From CAVSRC01 sp963785065 (GTDB taxonomy: Bacteria > Pseudomonadota > Alphaproteobacteria > Rhizobiales > Kaistiaceae): DNA of 64,000 nucleotides. Both the position numbers and the translations under genes were made by a program. Where the stretch lies: positions 1,054,001 to 1,118,000 of the forward strand of contig CAWATX010000004.1 in NCBI GenBank assembly GCA_963785065.1, read 5' to 3'. The notes beneath the pieces were generated by a model, which saw nothing but the letters and a program-made list of their open reading frames with translations, was not told the origin of the DNA and ran no database searches. Below, one piece after another: positions 51,716 through 61,720 of the stretch (positions are counted from its first letter, which is position 1; each line of letters begins with the position of its first letter).

Positions 51716-52900
51716 TTGAATCGAGAAAAAGACAAGGTTGCCATCGGAGTCTTGTTCTCCACGACAGGCCCTTACGCCACGCTCGGCCGGGAGGGTTACG
51801 ACGGCGCCCTGACGGCAATTTCCGAGGTCAACCGCAGCGACGTCTACCCGTTCGCGCTGCACCCGGAGATTCGCGATCCCGGCGGCAATACCGAGGGCTA
51901 TGCGAACCTTTGCCGGGATATCATTGAGGCGAGCGATCCCGAATTCGTCGTCGGCTGCACGACCTCGTGGAGCCGCAAGGAAGTCATCCCGGTCCTCGAG
52001 AAGACCGGCACACACCTCTGGTACCCCTGCCCCTACGAGGGCTTCGAGACCAACGACCACGTCGTCTACATGGGCGCCTGCCCGAACCAACACGTCGTGC
52101 CGCTGCTGGACTACATCCTGCCGCGCCACGGGCTGAACCCGGCGTTGGTCGGCTCCAACTACATCTGGGGCTGGGAGACGAACCGCATCGCGCGCGAGCT
52201 GGTGGAGCGCGCCGGCGGTGCGGTGAAGGCGGAGCGCTTTGTGCCCCTCGGCGACACTGATATCGGCCACATCATCGCCGAGATCCGCCAGAAGCGACCG
52301 GACTTCGTCTTCAACACGCTGATCGGCCCCTCGTCGCACGCCCTGGTCGACGCCTATCACGCGCTGGGGTGCGAAGACCCGTCGTTTGCGCCCGAGAAGC
52401 GCCCGATCGTCAGCTGCAACTGGACCGAAGATGAAGTGGCCGCGCTCGGGTTGCGGGCGGCCGGACATTATTCCACGGCGCCCTATTTCCAGTCCTTGGC
52501 CACGCCGGCTAATGCCGACCTGCTGGCGACCGCGGCGCGTTTCGCCGCCCACCGGCGGCGCATCTCTGCCTTCTTCGTCCAGGCCTATTGCGCCGTCCAT
52601 GTCATCGCCCGCGGCATCGCCGCAACGGGCGAGGCGCGCGCCGAGGCAGTGCTCGCCCATAGCAAGGCAACGACCTTCGCCTCGCTGCTCGGTGACCTCC
52701 GCATCCATGCGCAAACCAATCATGCGATTTTGACTCCGCATATCGGCCGGGCCTTTGCGGAAGGCGGATTCGAGATCGTCTCGGAGGCGGCGGAACCCGT
52801 CATCCCCGATCCCTACCTCATCCATCTGGATCAGAGTGCAACAACCACCGCGACCGACAAGAGTGGGACGACCATCCCCTATCTGAGGCTGATCAAATGA
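51716..52900 (+). CDS. AmiC-like amide sensor/substrate-binding protein
   Basis: A 394-residue periplasmic-binding-fold protein without signal peptide, like AmiC, the cytoplasmic amide sensor that restrains the antiterminator AmiR. Typical segments are VAIGVLFSTTGPYATLGREGYDGA, FVVGCTTSWSRKEVIPVLEKTGTHLWYPCPYEGFE, VVPLLDYILPRHG, VGSNYIWGWETNRIARELVE and NTLIGPSSHALVDAYHALG. A TTG at 51716 is the most likely start, since in-frame sequence before it overlaps the leader terminator. Its stop overlaps the antiterminator gene by four bases. A UrtA/FmdD-like transport role is less likely because a separate importer follows. Confidence 0.82.
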   Translation: MNREKDKVAIGVLFSTTGPYATLGREGYDGALTAISEVNRSDVYPFALHPEIRDPGGNTEGYANLCRDIIEASDPEFVVGCTTSWSRKEVIPVLEKTGTHLWYPCPYEGFETNDHVVYMGACPNQHVVPLLDYILPRHGLNPALVGSNYIWGWETNRIARELVERAGGAVKAERFVPLGDTDIGHIIAEIRQKRPDFVFNTLIGPSSHALVDAYHALGCEDPSFAPEKRPIVSCNWTEDEVAALGLRAAGHYSTAPYFQSLATPANADLLATAARFAAHRRRISAFFVQAYCAVHVIARGIAATGEARAEAVLAHSKATTFASLLGDLRIHAQTNHAILTPHIGRAFAEGGFEIVSEAAEPVIPDPYLIHLDQSATTTATDKSGTTIPYLRLIK

Positions 52901-53505
52901 GCCCCATCTCGCACACGCCGAACTTCGAGAACTGGCGGGCGGCCATCTTGCATCGTCCGCATGCCCTGGTTGACTCGATCATCCGCCAGCTTCGCCAGCT
53001 TGGGGTGGCTGCGGACGTTCTGTGGCCGGACCTGCCGAAGGATTTTCAGGCTACCGGCTACAACATCGTCTTCTTCGATGTCGATATGGGGCACGACAGC
53101 CAGTTTCCCTGGGAACGCGGCGCGTGCTCCATTCCGTCCGTGGCGCTGATCGGCAGCGAGGCACCGGGCCGCGTCGCCTGGGCCATCGTTCGCGGCGCCG
53201 ATGCCCATCTGCTCAAGCCGATCGGCAGCGGCGGCATCTATTCGGCCATGCTGATCGCCAGCCACGCCTTCGAACAGCGCAGGCAGCTCAGCGCCGAGGT
53301 CGAAGGACTGAGGCACCGCCTGGCGCTGCGCGAGGGGCTCGCCGCGGCGACCGCTCTCATCATGACGACGCGCAACCTCTCGGCGCGACAGGCCTACAAG
53401 GCCTTGCGCCTGCTTGCCATGTCCGAACGCGTCTCGATCGAGGAGATGGCGGCGCGCCTGCTCGACCCTGACGCGACCCAGGCCAAGCGCAATGGCCGCG
53501 CTTGA
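52897..53505 (+). CDS. AmiR-like ANTAR antiterminator
   Basis: A 202-residue protein with an AmiR-type pseudo-receiver (about 10-125; no clear phosphoacceptor context, with FFDVDMG at that position), a coiled-coil helix (SHAFEQRRQLSAEVEGLRHRLALREGLA) and a C-terminal ANTAR domain (about 140-195; TALIMTTRNLSARQAYKALRLLAMSERVSIEEMAARLL). It should be sequestered by the AmiC-like protein and, on amide binding, act on leader RNA. It overlaps the gene before it (ATGA) and the permease gene after it by 14 bases. Confidence 0.85.
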   Translation: MSPISHTPNFENWRAAILHRPHALVDSIIRQLRQLGVAADVLWPDLPKDFQATGYNIVFFDVDMGHDSQFPWERGACSIPSVALIGSEAPGRVAWAIVRGADAHLLKPIGSGGIYSAMLIASHAFEQRRQLSAEVEGLRHRLALREGLAAATALIMTTRNLSARQAYKALRLLAMSERVSIEEMAARLLDPDATQAKRNGRA

Positions 53506-54373
53506 CATCGATGCCCTGCCGCCGCGCTCCGTCCTGAGTCGGCTTCTGCATCGCCGCCTGGCGCTGTTCGGGCTGGCGGTGATCCTGATCACGGTGGTTG
53601 CCGCGATGACCGCGCCGTGGCTTGCGCCCTATCCGCCCGACCAACAATTCTTCGACGGGCTGACGCTGGAAGGCGCGCCGCTGCCGCCCAATCCGGAATA
53701 CTGGCTGGGCACCGATCTTGTCGGCCGCGATCTCCTCTCGCGCCTGATCTTCGGCGCGCAGACCTCGCTGATCATCGGCATCGTCGCCAACGGCGCCTCG
53801 CTCCTGATCGGCACCACGGTCGGCGTCGCCGCCGGCTACTTCCGCGGCGTGATCGGCAGCGTGCTCATGCGCTTCACCGACCTGATGATGGCCTTCCCGG
53901 CGCTGTTGCTGGCGATCGTGCTGGCGGCGATCTTCACCCCCAGCCTGTGGATCGTCGCCATGGTCATCGCGATGGTGAACTGGGTGCAGGTCGCCCGCGT
54001 CATCTATACCGAGACCCGCTCGCTGGCCGAGCGCGAGTTCGTCATCGCCGAGCGCTCGCTCGGCGCCGGTTCGGGGCGCGTCCTCGGCCGGCATATCCTG
54101 CCGCATCTGCTGCCCACCCTGCTGGTCTACGGGACGCTGGGCATCTCCACCACGGTGCTGCTCGAGGCGACGCTCAGCTATCTCGGCGTTGGCGTGCAGC
54201 CGCCGACCCCGTCCTGGGGCAACATCATCTTCGAGAACCAGACCTATTTCAGCACCGCGCCCTGGCTGGTGTTCATCCCCGGAGCGGCGATCATCCTGCT
54301 CGCCCTGGCCTTCAATCTGGTCGGCGATGCCTTGCGCGACGTTCTCGATCCCACGCAGCAGGGGCACCACTGA
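53492..54373 (+). CDS. Peptide-type ABC transporter permease, OppC/DppC-like
   Basis: A 293-residue permease: N-terminal helix after LLHRRLALFGLAVILITVVAAMTAPWLAPYPP, then WLGTDLVGRDLLSRLIFGAQTSLIIG and the coupling loop EREFVIAERSLGAGSGRVLGRHILPHL. The ATG at 53492 overlaps the ANTAR gene by 14 bases. In this operon the OppC-like gene precedes the OppB-like gene, the reverse of the usual order. Confidence 0.9.
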   Translation: MAALDIDALPPRSVLSRLLHRRLALFGLAVILITVVAAMTAPWLAPYPPDQQFFDGLTLEGAPLPPNPEYWLGTDLVGRDLLSRLIFGAQTSLIIGIVANGASLLIGTTVGVAAGYFRGVIGSVLMRFTDLMMAFPALLLAIVLAAIFTPSLWIVAMVIAMVNWVQVARVIYTETRSLAEREFVIAERSLGAGSGRVLGRHILPHLLPTLLVYGTLGISTTVLLEATLSYLGVGVQPPTPSWGNIIFENQTYFSTAPWLVFIPGAAIILLALAFNLVGDALRDVLDPTQQGHH

Positions 54374-55293
54374 TGCCGGCCTATATCCTGCGCCGCCTGC
54401 TGCAATCGATCCTGATCCTGATCGGGGTTTCGCTGGTCACCTTCGTCCTGCTCTACCTGCTGCCGGCCGACCCGGTGCGCCAGATCGCCGGGCGCGCCGC
54501 GACCGCCGAGACGGTCGCCTCGATCCGCCACCAGCTCGGCCTCGACCTGCCGCTCCCGGTTCAATACGCGCGCTACTTCTGGGGACTGATTCACGGCGAT
54601 CTCGGCCGCTCCTACCTGCAGAAGACCGAGGTCGCAACGCTGGTCTGGGCGCGCCTGCCGGCAACGTTGCTGCTCATGGTCGGCGCCATCGTCAGCGAGC
54701 TGACGCTCGGCCTCTCCATGGGCCTGATCGCAGCGCTGAAGCGCGGGACCAAGCTCGACCAGGTGCTGATGGTGGTTTCCTTCGTCGGCGTCTCGGCGCC
54801 GCAGTTCGTGGTCGGCATCCTGCTTCTCTACGTCTTCGCCGTTCAGCTTAACTGGTTCCCGATCGGCGGCTACGGCCACTTCTCCAACATCGTGCTGCCG
54901 TCGCTGACCCTCGGCTTTCTCGGTTCCGGCTGGTACTCGCGCATGATGCGTTCGTCGATGATCGACGTCTTGCGCCACGACTACATCCGCACCGCACGCT
55001 CCAAGGGTATCACCCGCGCCAAGGTGCTGTTCGTCCACGCCGTGCCCAACGCCGTTCTGCCGATCATCGCCATGATCGGCATCGACATCGGGCTGTTCAT
55101 GTCCGGCATCGTCGTGGTCGAGAGCGTCTTCGGCTGGCCGGGCATCGGCCAGCTTGCCTGGCAGGCCATCCAGCGCGTCGACATCCCGATCATCATGGGG
55201 GTCACGCTGGTCTCGGCCTGCGCCATCGTCATCGGCAACCTGATCGCCGATCTTATCGCCCCGCTGATCGACCCGCGGATCAAGCTGCAATGA
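54373..55293 (+). CDS. Peptide-type ABC transporter permease, OppB/DppB-like
   Basis: A 306-residue permease starting MPAYILRRLLQSILILIGVSLVTFVLLYLLPADPVRQ, with IRHQLGLDLPLPVQYARYFWGLIHGDLGRS and the coupling loop RHDYIRTARSKGITRAKVLFVHAVPNA. The ATG shares a base with the preceding stop (TGATG). Pairs with the OppC-like protein. Confidence 0.92.
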   Translation: MPAYILRRLLQSILILIGVSLVTFVLLYLLPADPVRQIAGRAATAETVASIRHQLGLDLPLPVQYARYFWGLIHGDLGRSYLQKTEVATLVWARLPATLLLMVGAIVSELTLGLSMGLIAALKRGTKLDQVLMVVSFVGVSAPQFVVGILLLYVFAVQLNWFPIGGYGHFSNIVLPSLTLGFLGSGWYSRMMRSSMIDVLRHDYIRTARSKGITRAKVLFVHAVPNAVLPIIAMIGIDIGLFMSGIVVVESVFGWPGIGQLAWQAIQRVDIPIIMGVTLVSACAIVIGNLIADLIAPLIDPRIKLQ

Positions 55294-55334
55294 GGCGACA
55301 CCCCACGCAACCCGCACACGCAAGGAGAGCGTCA

Positions 55335-56960
55335 ATGAAGAAGGCACTACTCGCAGGCACTGCACTGGCTGCCCTGCTGGCCTTGAGCGCGTCGGCATTC
55401 GCCGCCGACATCAAGCAAGGCGGCTCGGTCGTCGTCACCTACAAGGACGACGTCTCCACCCTCGACCCGGCGATCGGCTACGACTGGCAGAACTGGTCGA
55501 TGATCAAGTCGCTGTTCTCGCGCCTGATGGACTACAAGCCCGGCACGACCGAGCTCGTCCCCGACCTCGCCGAGAGCTATGCGATCTCGCCGGACGGGCT
55601 TACCTACACCTTCAAGCTGCGTCATGGCGTCAAGTTCCACAACGGCCGCGAGATGACCGCGGACGATGTGGCCTATACGTTCGACCGAACGGTCAATCCG
55701 AAGACGCAGAGCCCGGGTCAGGGCTTCTTCAAGTCGATTGCGGGCTACGACGACGTGGCCGCCGGCAAGGCCGACCACCTGTCGGGCGTCAAGGTCATCG
55801 ATCCTTATACGATTGCAATTACGCTGGCGAAGCCCGACGCCACATTCCTGCAGGTCGTCGCGCTCAACTTCGCCGGCGTCGTGGCCAAGGAGGACGTCGA
55901 GAAGTGGGGCGCTGACTATGGCCACCATCCCGACGGCACCGGCGCCTTCTATCTCGACCAGTGGAATCTCGGCCAGGAGCTCGTCTTCAAGCGCAACCCC
56001 GACTACTACCTGAAGGGCGTGCCCTATCTTGACGAGATCGATTTCCAGATCGGCGCCGAACCACTGACCGCGCTCCTGCAACTGCAGAAGGGCCAGGTCG
56101 ACATCGTTGGCGACGGCATTCCGCCGGCCAAGTTCCTCGAGGTGATGAACAATCCCGACGAGAAGAAGCTGGTGGTCTCGGCACCGCAGCTCGAGACCAG
56201 CTACCTCACCATGAACGTCAACATGAAGCCGCTTGACGACGTGCGCGTCCGCCGGGCGATCAACATGGCGATCAACAAGGATCGGATCATCAAGATCATC
56301 AACGGCCGCGCCGACCCGGCGAACCAGCCGTTGCCTCCCGGCATGCCCGGCTACGACCCCAACTTCAAGGGCTACTCCTATGACCCGGAGGGGGCCAAGG
56401 CGCTGCTCAAGGAGGCCAACTACGACGCCAGTCAGTCGATGGACCTCTACGTCTACAACACCGATCCGAACCCGCGCATTGCCCAGGCGATCCAGCAGGA
56501 TCTGTCAGCGGTCGGCATCAAGGTGGCCATCAAGTCCCTCGACCAGGCGAACGTGATCGCCGCCGGCGGCACCGAGAATACCGCGCCGCTCATCTGGTCG
56601 GGCGGCATGGCGTGGATCGCCGACTTCCCGGATCCGTCCGACTTCTACGGGCCGATTCTGGGGTGCGCCGGCGCCGTCAAGGGCGGCTGGAACTGGTCGT
56701 GGTACTGCAACAAGGAGATCGACGACATGGCAGCCAAGGCCGACGCCATGGTGGCGCCGGACCAGGAGAAGGCGCGCGCCGATCTGTGGAAGCAGATCTT
56801 CGACAAGATCATGACCGACGATGCCCCGTGGGCGCCGGTATTCAACGAGAAGCGCTACACCATGCACACGGCCCGCGTCGGGGGTGACGACGCACTGTTC
56901 GTCGACCCGGTGCACATCCCCGTCAACTACAACTACATCTACGCAACCGATGCACAATAA
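55335..56960 (+). CDS. Peptide-type ABC transporter substrate-binding protein (SBP family 5)
   Basis: A 541-residue periplasmic protein with a clean signal peptide (MKKALLAGTALAALLALSASAFAAD, cleaved about residue 24) and the family 5 hallmark FKLRHGVKFHNGREMTADDVAYTF. AAGG-AGAG precedes the ATG. The end overlaps the acetamidase gene by 11 bases. With an amide sensor and an amidase in the same operon, the ligand is likely an amide-containing compound rather than a peptide, by inference. Confidence 0.92.
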   Translation: MKKALLAGTALAALLALSASAFAADIKQGGSVVVTYKDDVSTLDPAIGYDWQNWSMIKSLFSRLMDYKPGTTELVPDLAESYAISPDGLTYTFKLRHGVKFHNGREMTADDVAYTFDRTVNPKTQSPGQGFFKSIAGYDDVAAGKADHLSGVKVIDPYTIAITLAKPDATFLQVVALNFAGVVAKEDVEKWGADYGHHPDGTGAFYLDQWNLGQELVFKRNPDYYLKGVPYLDEIDFQIGAEPLTALLQLQKGQVDIVGDGIPPAKFLEVMNNPDEKKLVVSAPQLETSYLTMNVNMKPLDDVRVRRAINMAINKDRIIKIINGRADPANQPLPPGMPGYDPNFKGYSYDPEGAKALLKEANYDASQSMDLYVYNTDPNPRIAQAIQQDLSAVGIKVAIKSLDQANVIAAGGTENTAPLIWSGGMAWIADFPDPSDFYGPILGCAGAVKGGWNWSWYCNKEIDDMAAKADAMVAPDQEKARADLWKQIFDKIMTDDAPWAPVFNEKRYTMHTARVGGDDALFVDPVHIPVNYNYIYATDAQ

Positions 56961-57894
56961 CCACAACCACACGATCCATCGGACGCATCATCATTTCGGC
57001 TGGGACAACTCGTTTGTCCCGGTCGAGACGGTGGCGCCGGGGACGACGCTGCACTTCGAGTGCCTCGACAGCGGCAGCGGCCATTTCAAGAGCGGTAGCA
57101 CAGTTGCCGACGTCGGCACGCTCGACTTCGCCAAGGTGAATCCGGTCACCGGTCCCATCTTCATCGATGGGGCCGAGCCCGGCGACGCGCTTAAGATCAC
57201 CATCGAGCAGTTCGAGCCTTCCGGCTTCGGCTGGACAGCGATCATCCCGGGTTTCGGGTTGCTCGCCGACCAGTTCAAGGACCCCGGACTGACGCTATGG
57301 ACCTATGACGCGAAGTCGATGTCTCCCGCGGCCTTCTCCAGCCAGGCCGCGGTGCCGCTGAAGCCGTTCGCCGGGACGATCGGCCTCGCACCGGCAGAGA
57401 TGGGGCTGCATTCGGTGGTGCCGCCGCGCCGCGTCGGTGGCAACATGGACGTGCGCGACATCAATGTCGGAGCTGAGCTCTACCTGCCGGTCGAAGTTGC
57501 CGGCGGGCTGTTCTCCATCGGCGACACGCACGCCGCCCAGGGCGACGGCGAGATTTGCGGCACGGCCATCGAAAGCGCGATGAATGTGACGCTGAAGCTC
57601 GATCTGGTGAAGGACGCCGGCCTGTCCATGCCGCGCTTCACGACGCCGGGGCCGGTCAGCCGACACCTCGACGCCAAGGGCTACGAGGTGACCACCGGCA
57701 TCGGCCCCGACCTGATGACCGGCGCCCGGGCGGCGGTGTCGAACATGATCGACCTGCTCGGCAAGCTGCACAACCTGTCGGCGCCCGAGGCCTACATGCT
57801 GTGCTCGGTCTGCGGCGACCTGCGCATCTCGGAGATCGTCGACATGCCCAACTGGGTGGTGAGCTTCTACTTCCCCCGGATCGTCTTCGACTAA
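56950..57894 (+). CDS. Acetamidase/formamidase-family amidohydrolase
   Basis: A 314-residue protein of the FmdA/AmdA acetamidase/formamidase family, which releases ammonia from short aliphatic amides. Recognisable segments are PGTTLHFECLDSGSGHF, NPVTGPIFIDGAEPGDALKITIEQF, the GGNMDVRDINVGAELYLPVEVAGGLFSIGDTHAAQGDGEICGTAIES core and YMLCSVCGDLRISEIVD near the C-terminus. The N-terminus is strikingly His-rich (HNNHNHTIHRTHHHF). Its ATG lies inside the end of the binding-protein gene, so translation is coupled. It is the probable catabolic target of the AmiC/AmiR-like control. Confidence 0.9.
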   Translation: MHNNHNHTIHRTHHHFGWDNSFVPVETVAPGTTLHFECLDSGSGHFKSGSTVADVGTLDFAKVNPVTGPIFIDGAEPGDALKITIEQFEPSGFGWTAIIPGFGLLADQFKDPGLTLWTYDAKSMSPAAFSSQAAVPLKPFAGTIGLAPAEMGLHSVVPPRRVGGNMDVRDINVGAELYLPVEVAGGLFSIGDTHAAQGDGEICGTAIESAMNVTLKLDLVKDAGLSMPRFTTPGPVSRHLDAKGYEVTTGIGPDLMTGARAAVSNMIDLLGKLHNLSAPEAYMLCSVCGDLRISEIVDMPNWVVSFYFPRIVFD

Positions 57895-57900
57895 GCAATC

Positions 57901-57924
57901 GGGAGGCGGCGCCAGCCGCCTCCC
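57901..57924 (+). promoter_or_regulatory. Perfect 10-bp hairpin after the acetamidase gene
   Basis: GGGAGGCGGC and GCCGCCTCCC with a 4-nt loop, six bases after the stop and 33 bases before the ATPase start. No T-run. Placed to reduce read-through into the ATPase gene or protect the upstream message. Confidence 0.6.
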
Positions 57925-57956
57925 TCGTCACTCGGTTTCCAACTGTCCGTAACGGC

Positions 57957-59747
<1,791 letters not shown>

Positions 59748-60045
59748 TAGCGCGCCAACCGCGCGCGACTCTTTCGGACGGCGATCGCAGCGGGCAAGGC
59801 GGCGCTGCTGTTCAACCCGGCGGCATATGGAAGACGCGGATCCCCGCCGAGACAGGCCAGCTACGCTGCGCGATGGCACATTGATCAAGCGTTCTTGAGC
59901 CGCAACGACGGCGCACAGATTTGCAGCATTGCCTGCGGAAAATTGATGCTTGCTAACAAAATAGTTTCCTAATGAAATATCGCTGCATGATGATTTCTCG
60001 CCGCGTGATCACGCGTTGGCGGGCAGGTTACGGCGGAGATGTTCG
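59748..60045. other. 298-bp intergenic region with an AT-rich promoter-like stretch
   Basis: No gene is seen. The first 150 bases are GC-rich, with a GCGCGC repeat near the ATPase stop. From about 59936 to 59995 the composition turns AT-rich, including TTGATG, TTGCTA and TAATGA elements, a probable promoter for the amidase operon. No convincing 17-base-spaced pair was found. Confidence 0.4.
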
Positions 60046-61665
60046 ATGCCCCTTCAGCGGCCGGAAACAGACGAGGTCGTGGCTCTTGCGGAGCGCCTTG
60101 GCATTCACCTGACGGGATCGGAAGCGCGCATATTCACCGATCGCCTCAAGAGCCAGGTCGACACCCTGGAGGAGTTCCTTGAACTGCGCATCGAGGAAGC
60201 GCGCCCGCCGCTGCGTCACCTGGAACGCGATCCGGGCCGCCGGCCGACCGCGGCGGAGGACCCACTCAACGCTTTCATCCGCAAGTGCTCGGTCAAAGGC
60301 GCGGAGGAAGGTCCGCTCGCCGGGCTCGCGGTCGGTCTCAAGGACCATATCGCGGTCGCCGGCGTGCCGATGAGCAACGGATCCTATTTCCTCGACGGCT
60401 ACACGCCCGATTTCGACGCCACGGTGGTGACGCGGCTGCTCGATGCCGGCGCAACGATCGTCGGCAAGATGAACATGGAGGACTTTTCGTACGGCGGCCC
60501 CGGCGTCTCAGGGGTCGGCGATTTCGGCCGGCCACTCAACCCGCACAATCACGAGCATGTAACCGGCGGCTCCTCATCGGGCGTGGCTGCCGCGGTGGTC
60601 GCCCGCGAGATCGACATCGGGCTTGGCGGCGACCAGGGCGGCTCGATCCGCATTCCCGCCGCGTGGTCGGGTTGCGTTGGCCTCAAGGCAACGCACGGCC
60701 TCATCCCGCACAGCGGCGTCTTCGGCCTGGAAGCAAGCGTCGACTACGTCGGCCCGATGGCGCGCACCGTCGATGATTGCGCCGCCGTGCTCCAGTGCAT
60801 TGCCGGCCGTGACGGCTTCGATCCGCGTCAGGCGGCCGTGCCGGAGCAACTGCCCGACTATGTCGGTGCGCTCGGCAAGGACATCTCCGGGATCAGGGTC
60901 GGCCTGTTGGCGGAGGGCTTCGGCGCGCCCGGCACGTTGAGCGAGGTCGAGGATACGGTCAACCGGGCGGTCAGCGTTCTCAGCGAGCTCGGCGCCACGC
61001 TCGAGCCGGTATCGGTGCCGCTGCACAGGCAGGCCTGGCTGGCGATGGGACCGATCTTCGTCGAGGGGGCGCGCGCCGGCTTCGATTCGAACTTCGCCGG
61101 GGCCTTCGGCGGCGCCTTCATGCCGGCCTCGTTCATGGCAGCCTTCGGGCGTTCGAAGCACAGCCACAGCCACGAGATGCCCCTGAACTTCAAGCTGATC
61201 CTGCTCGCCGGCGTCTATGCCCACGAGCACCTCAGCGGCAAGCTCTACGCCAAATCGTACGCGACACGACCGACGGTCACGGCGCAATACCGAAAGATAT
61301 TCGAGGGCGTTGACCTGCTCGCCATGCCGACCTGCCCGACGACCGCGCCGGCCTATGAGACGCCCCAGGACTATGTCGATGCCATCGATCTGACGATGTT
61401 TGGCGGCGGACGCGGCTTCGAGGTTGGCTCGCTCGCGTCCAACACGAGCGCTTTCAACTTTACCGGGCATCCGGCGATGAGCATCCCCTGCGGCATGGTC
61501 GACGGCCTACCGGTCGGCCTGCAGCTGGTGGCGCCGCACTTCAGAGAAGACCTGCTGATCCGCGTCGCACATGCCTACCAGCGCAGCGTGGATTGGGCGT
61601 CCTTCTTTCCCAGCAATCCGACAGAGCAGAGCGCCAAAGCGGCACGCGCCATGCATGCGGTGTGA
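60046..61665 (+). CDS. Amidase-signature amidase
   Basis: A 539-residue amidase with the Ser-cisSer-Lys triad: Lys99 (AVGLKDHIAVAG), Ser176 (TGGSSSGV) and Ser200 (GDQGGSIRIPAAW). An extended N-terminal helical part (1-90) and a GDQGGSIRIPA core resemble the amidases linked to nitrile hydratases, which hydrolyse aliphatic or aromatic amides to acids and ammonia. No nitrile hydratase gene is nearby. GGAG lies nine bases before the ATG at 60046. It heads an operon with a separate peptide-type importer, so it probably acts on that importer's cargo. Confidence 0.88.
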   Translation: MPLQRPETDEVVALAERLGIHLTGSEARIFTDRLKSQVDTLEEFLELRIEEARPPLRHLERDPGRRPTAAEDPLNAFIRKCSVKGAEEGPLAGLAVGLKDHIAVAGVPMSNGSYFLDGYTPDFDATVVTRLLDAGATIVGKMNMEDFSYGGPGVSGVGDFGRPLNPHNHEHVTGGSSSGVAAAVVAREIDIGLGGDQGGSIRIPAAWSGCVGLKATHGLIPHSGVFGLEASVDYVGPMARTVDDCAAVLQCIAGRDGFDPRQAAVPEQLPDYVGALGKDISGIRVGLLAEGFGAPGTLSEVEDTVNRAVSVLSELGATLEPVSVPLHRQAWLAMGPIFVEGARAGFDSNFAGAFGGAFMPASFMAAFGRSKHSHSHEMPLNFKLILLAGVYAHEHLSGKLYAKSYATRPTVTAQYRKIFEGVDLLAMPTCPTTAPAYETPQDYVDAIDLTMFGGGRGFEVGSLASNTSAFNFTGHPAMSIPCGMVDGLPVGLQLVAPHFREDLLIRVAHAYQRSVDWASFFPSNPTEQSAKAARAMHAV

Positions 61666-61720
61666 CCAGTCCCAGCAAATCGCTACTGGTCGAGCGAACC
61701 ACGCGAACAAGTGGAGATTG

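Noticed and set aside
53414..53491. Upstream extension of the OppC-like permease into the amiR-like gene
   Set aside because: The extra residues are Arg/Ser-rich shadow sequence; the ATG at 53492 starts the normal family N-terminus.
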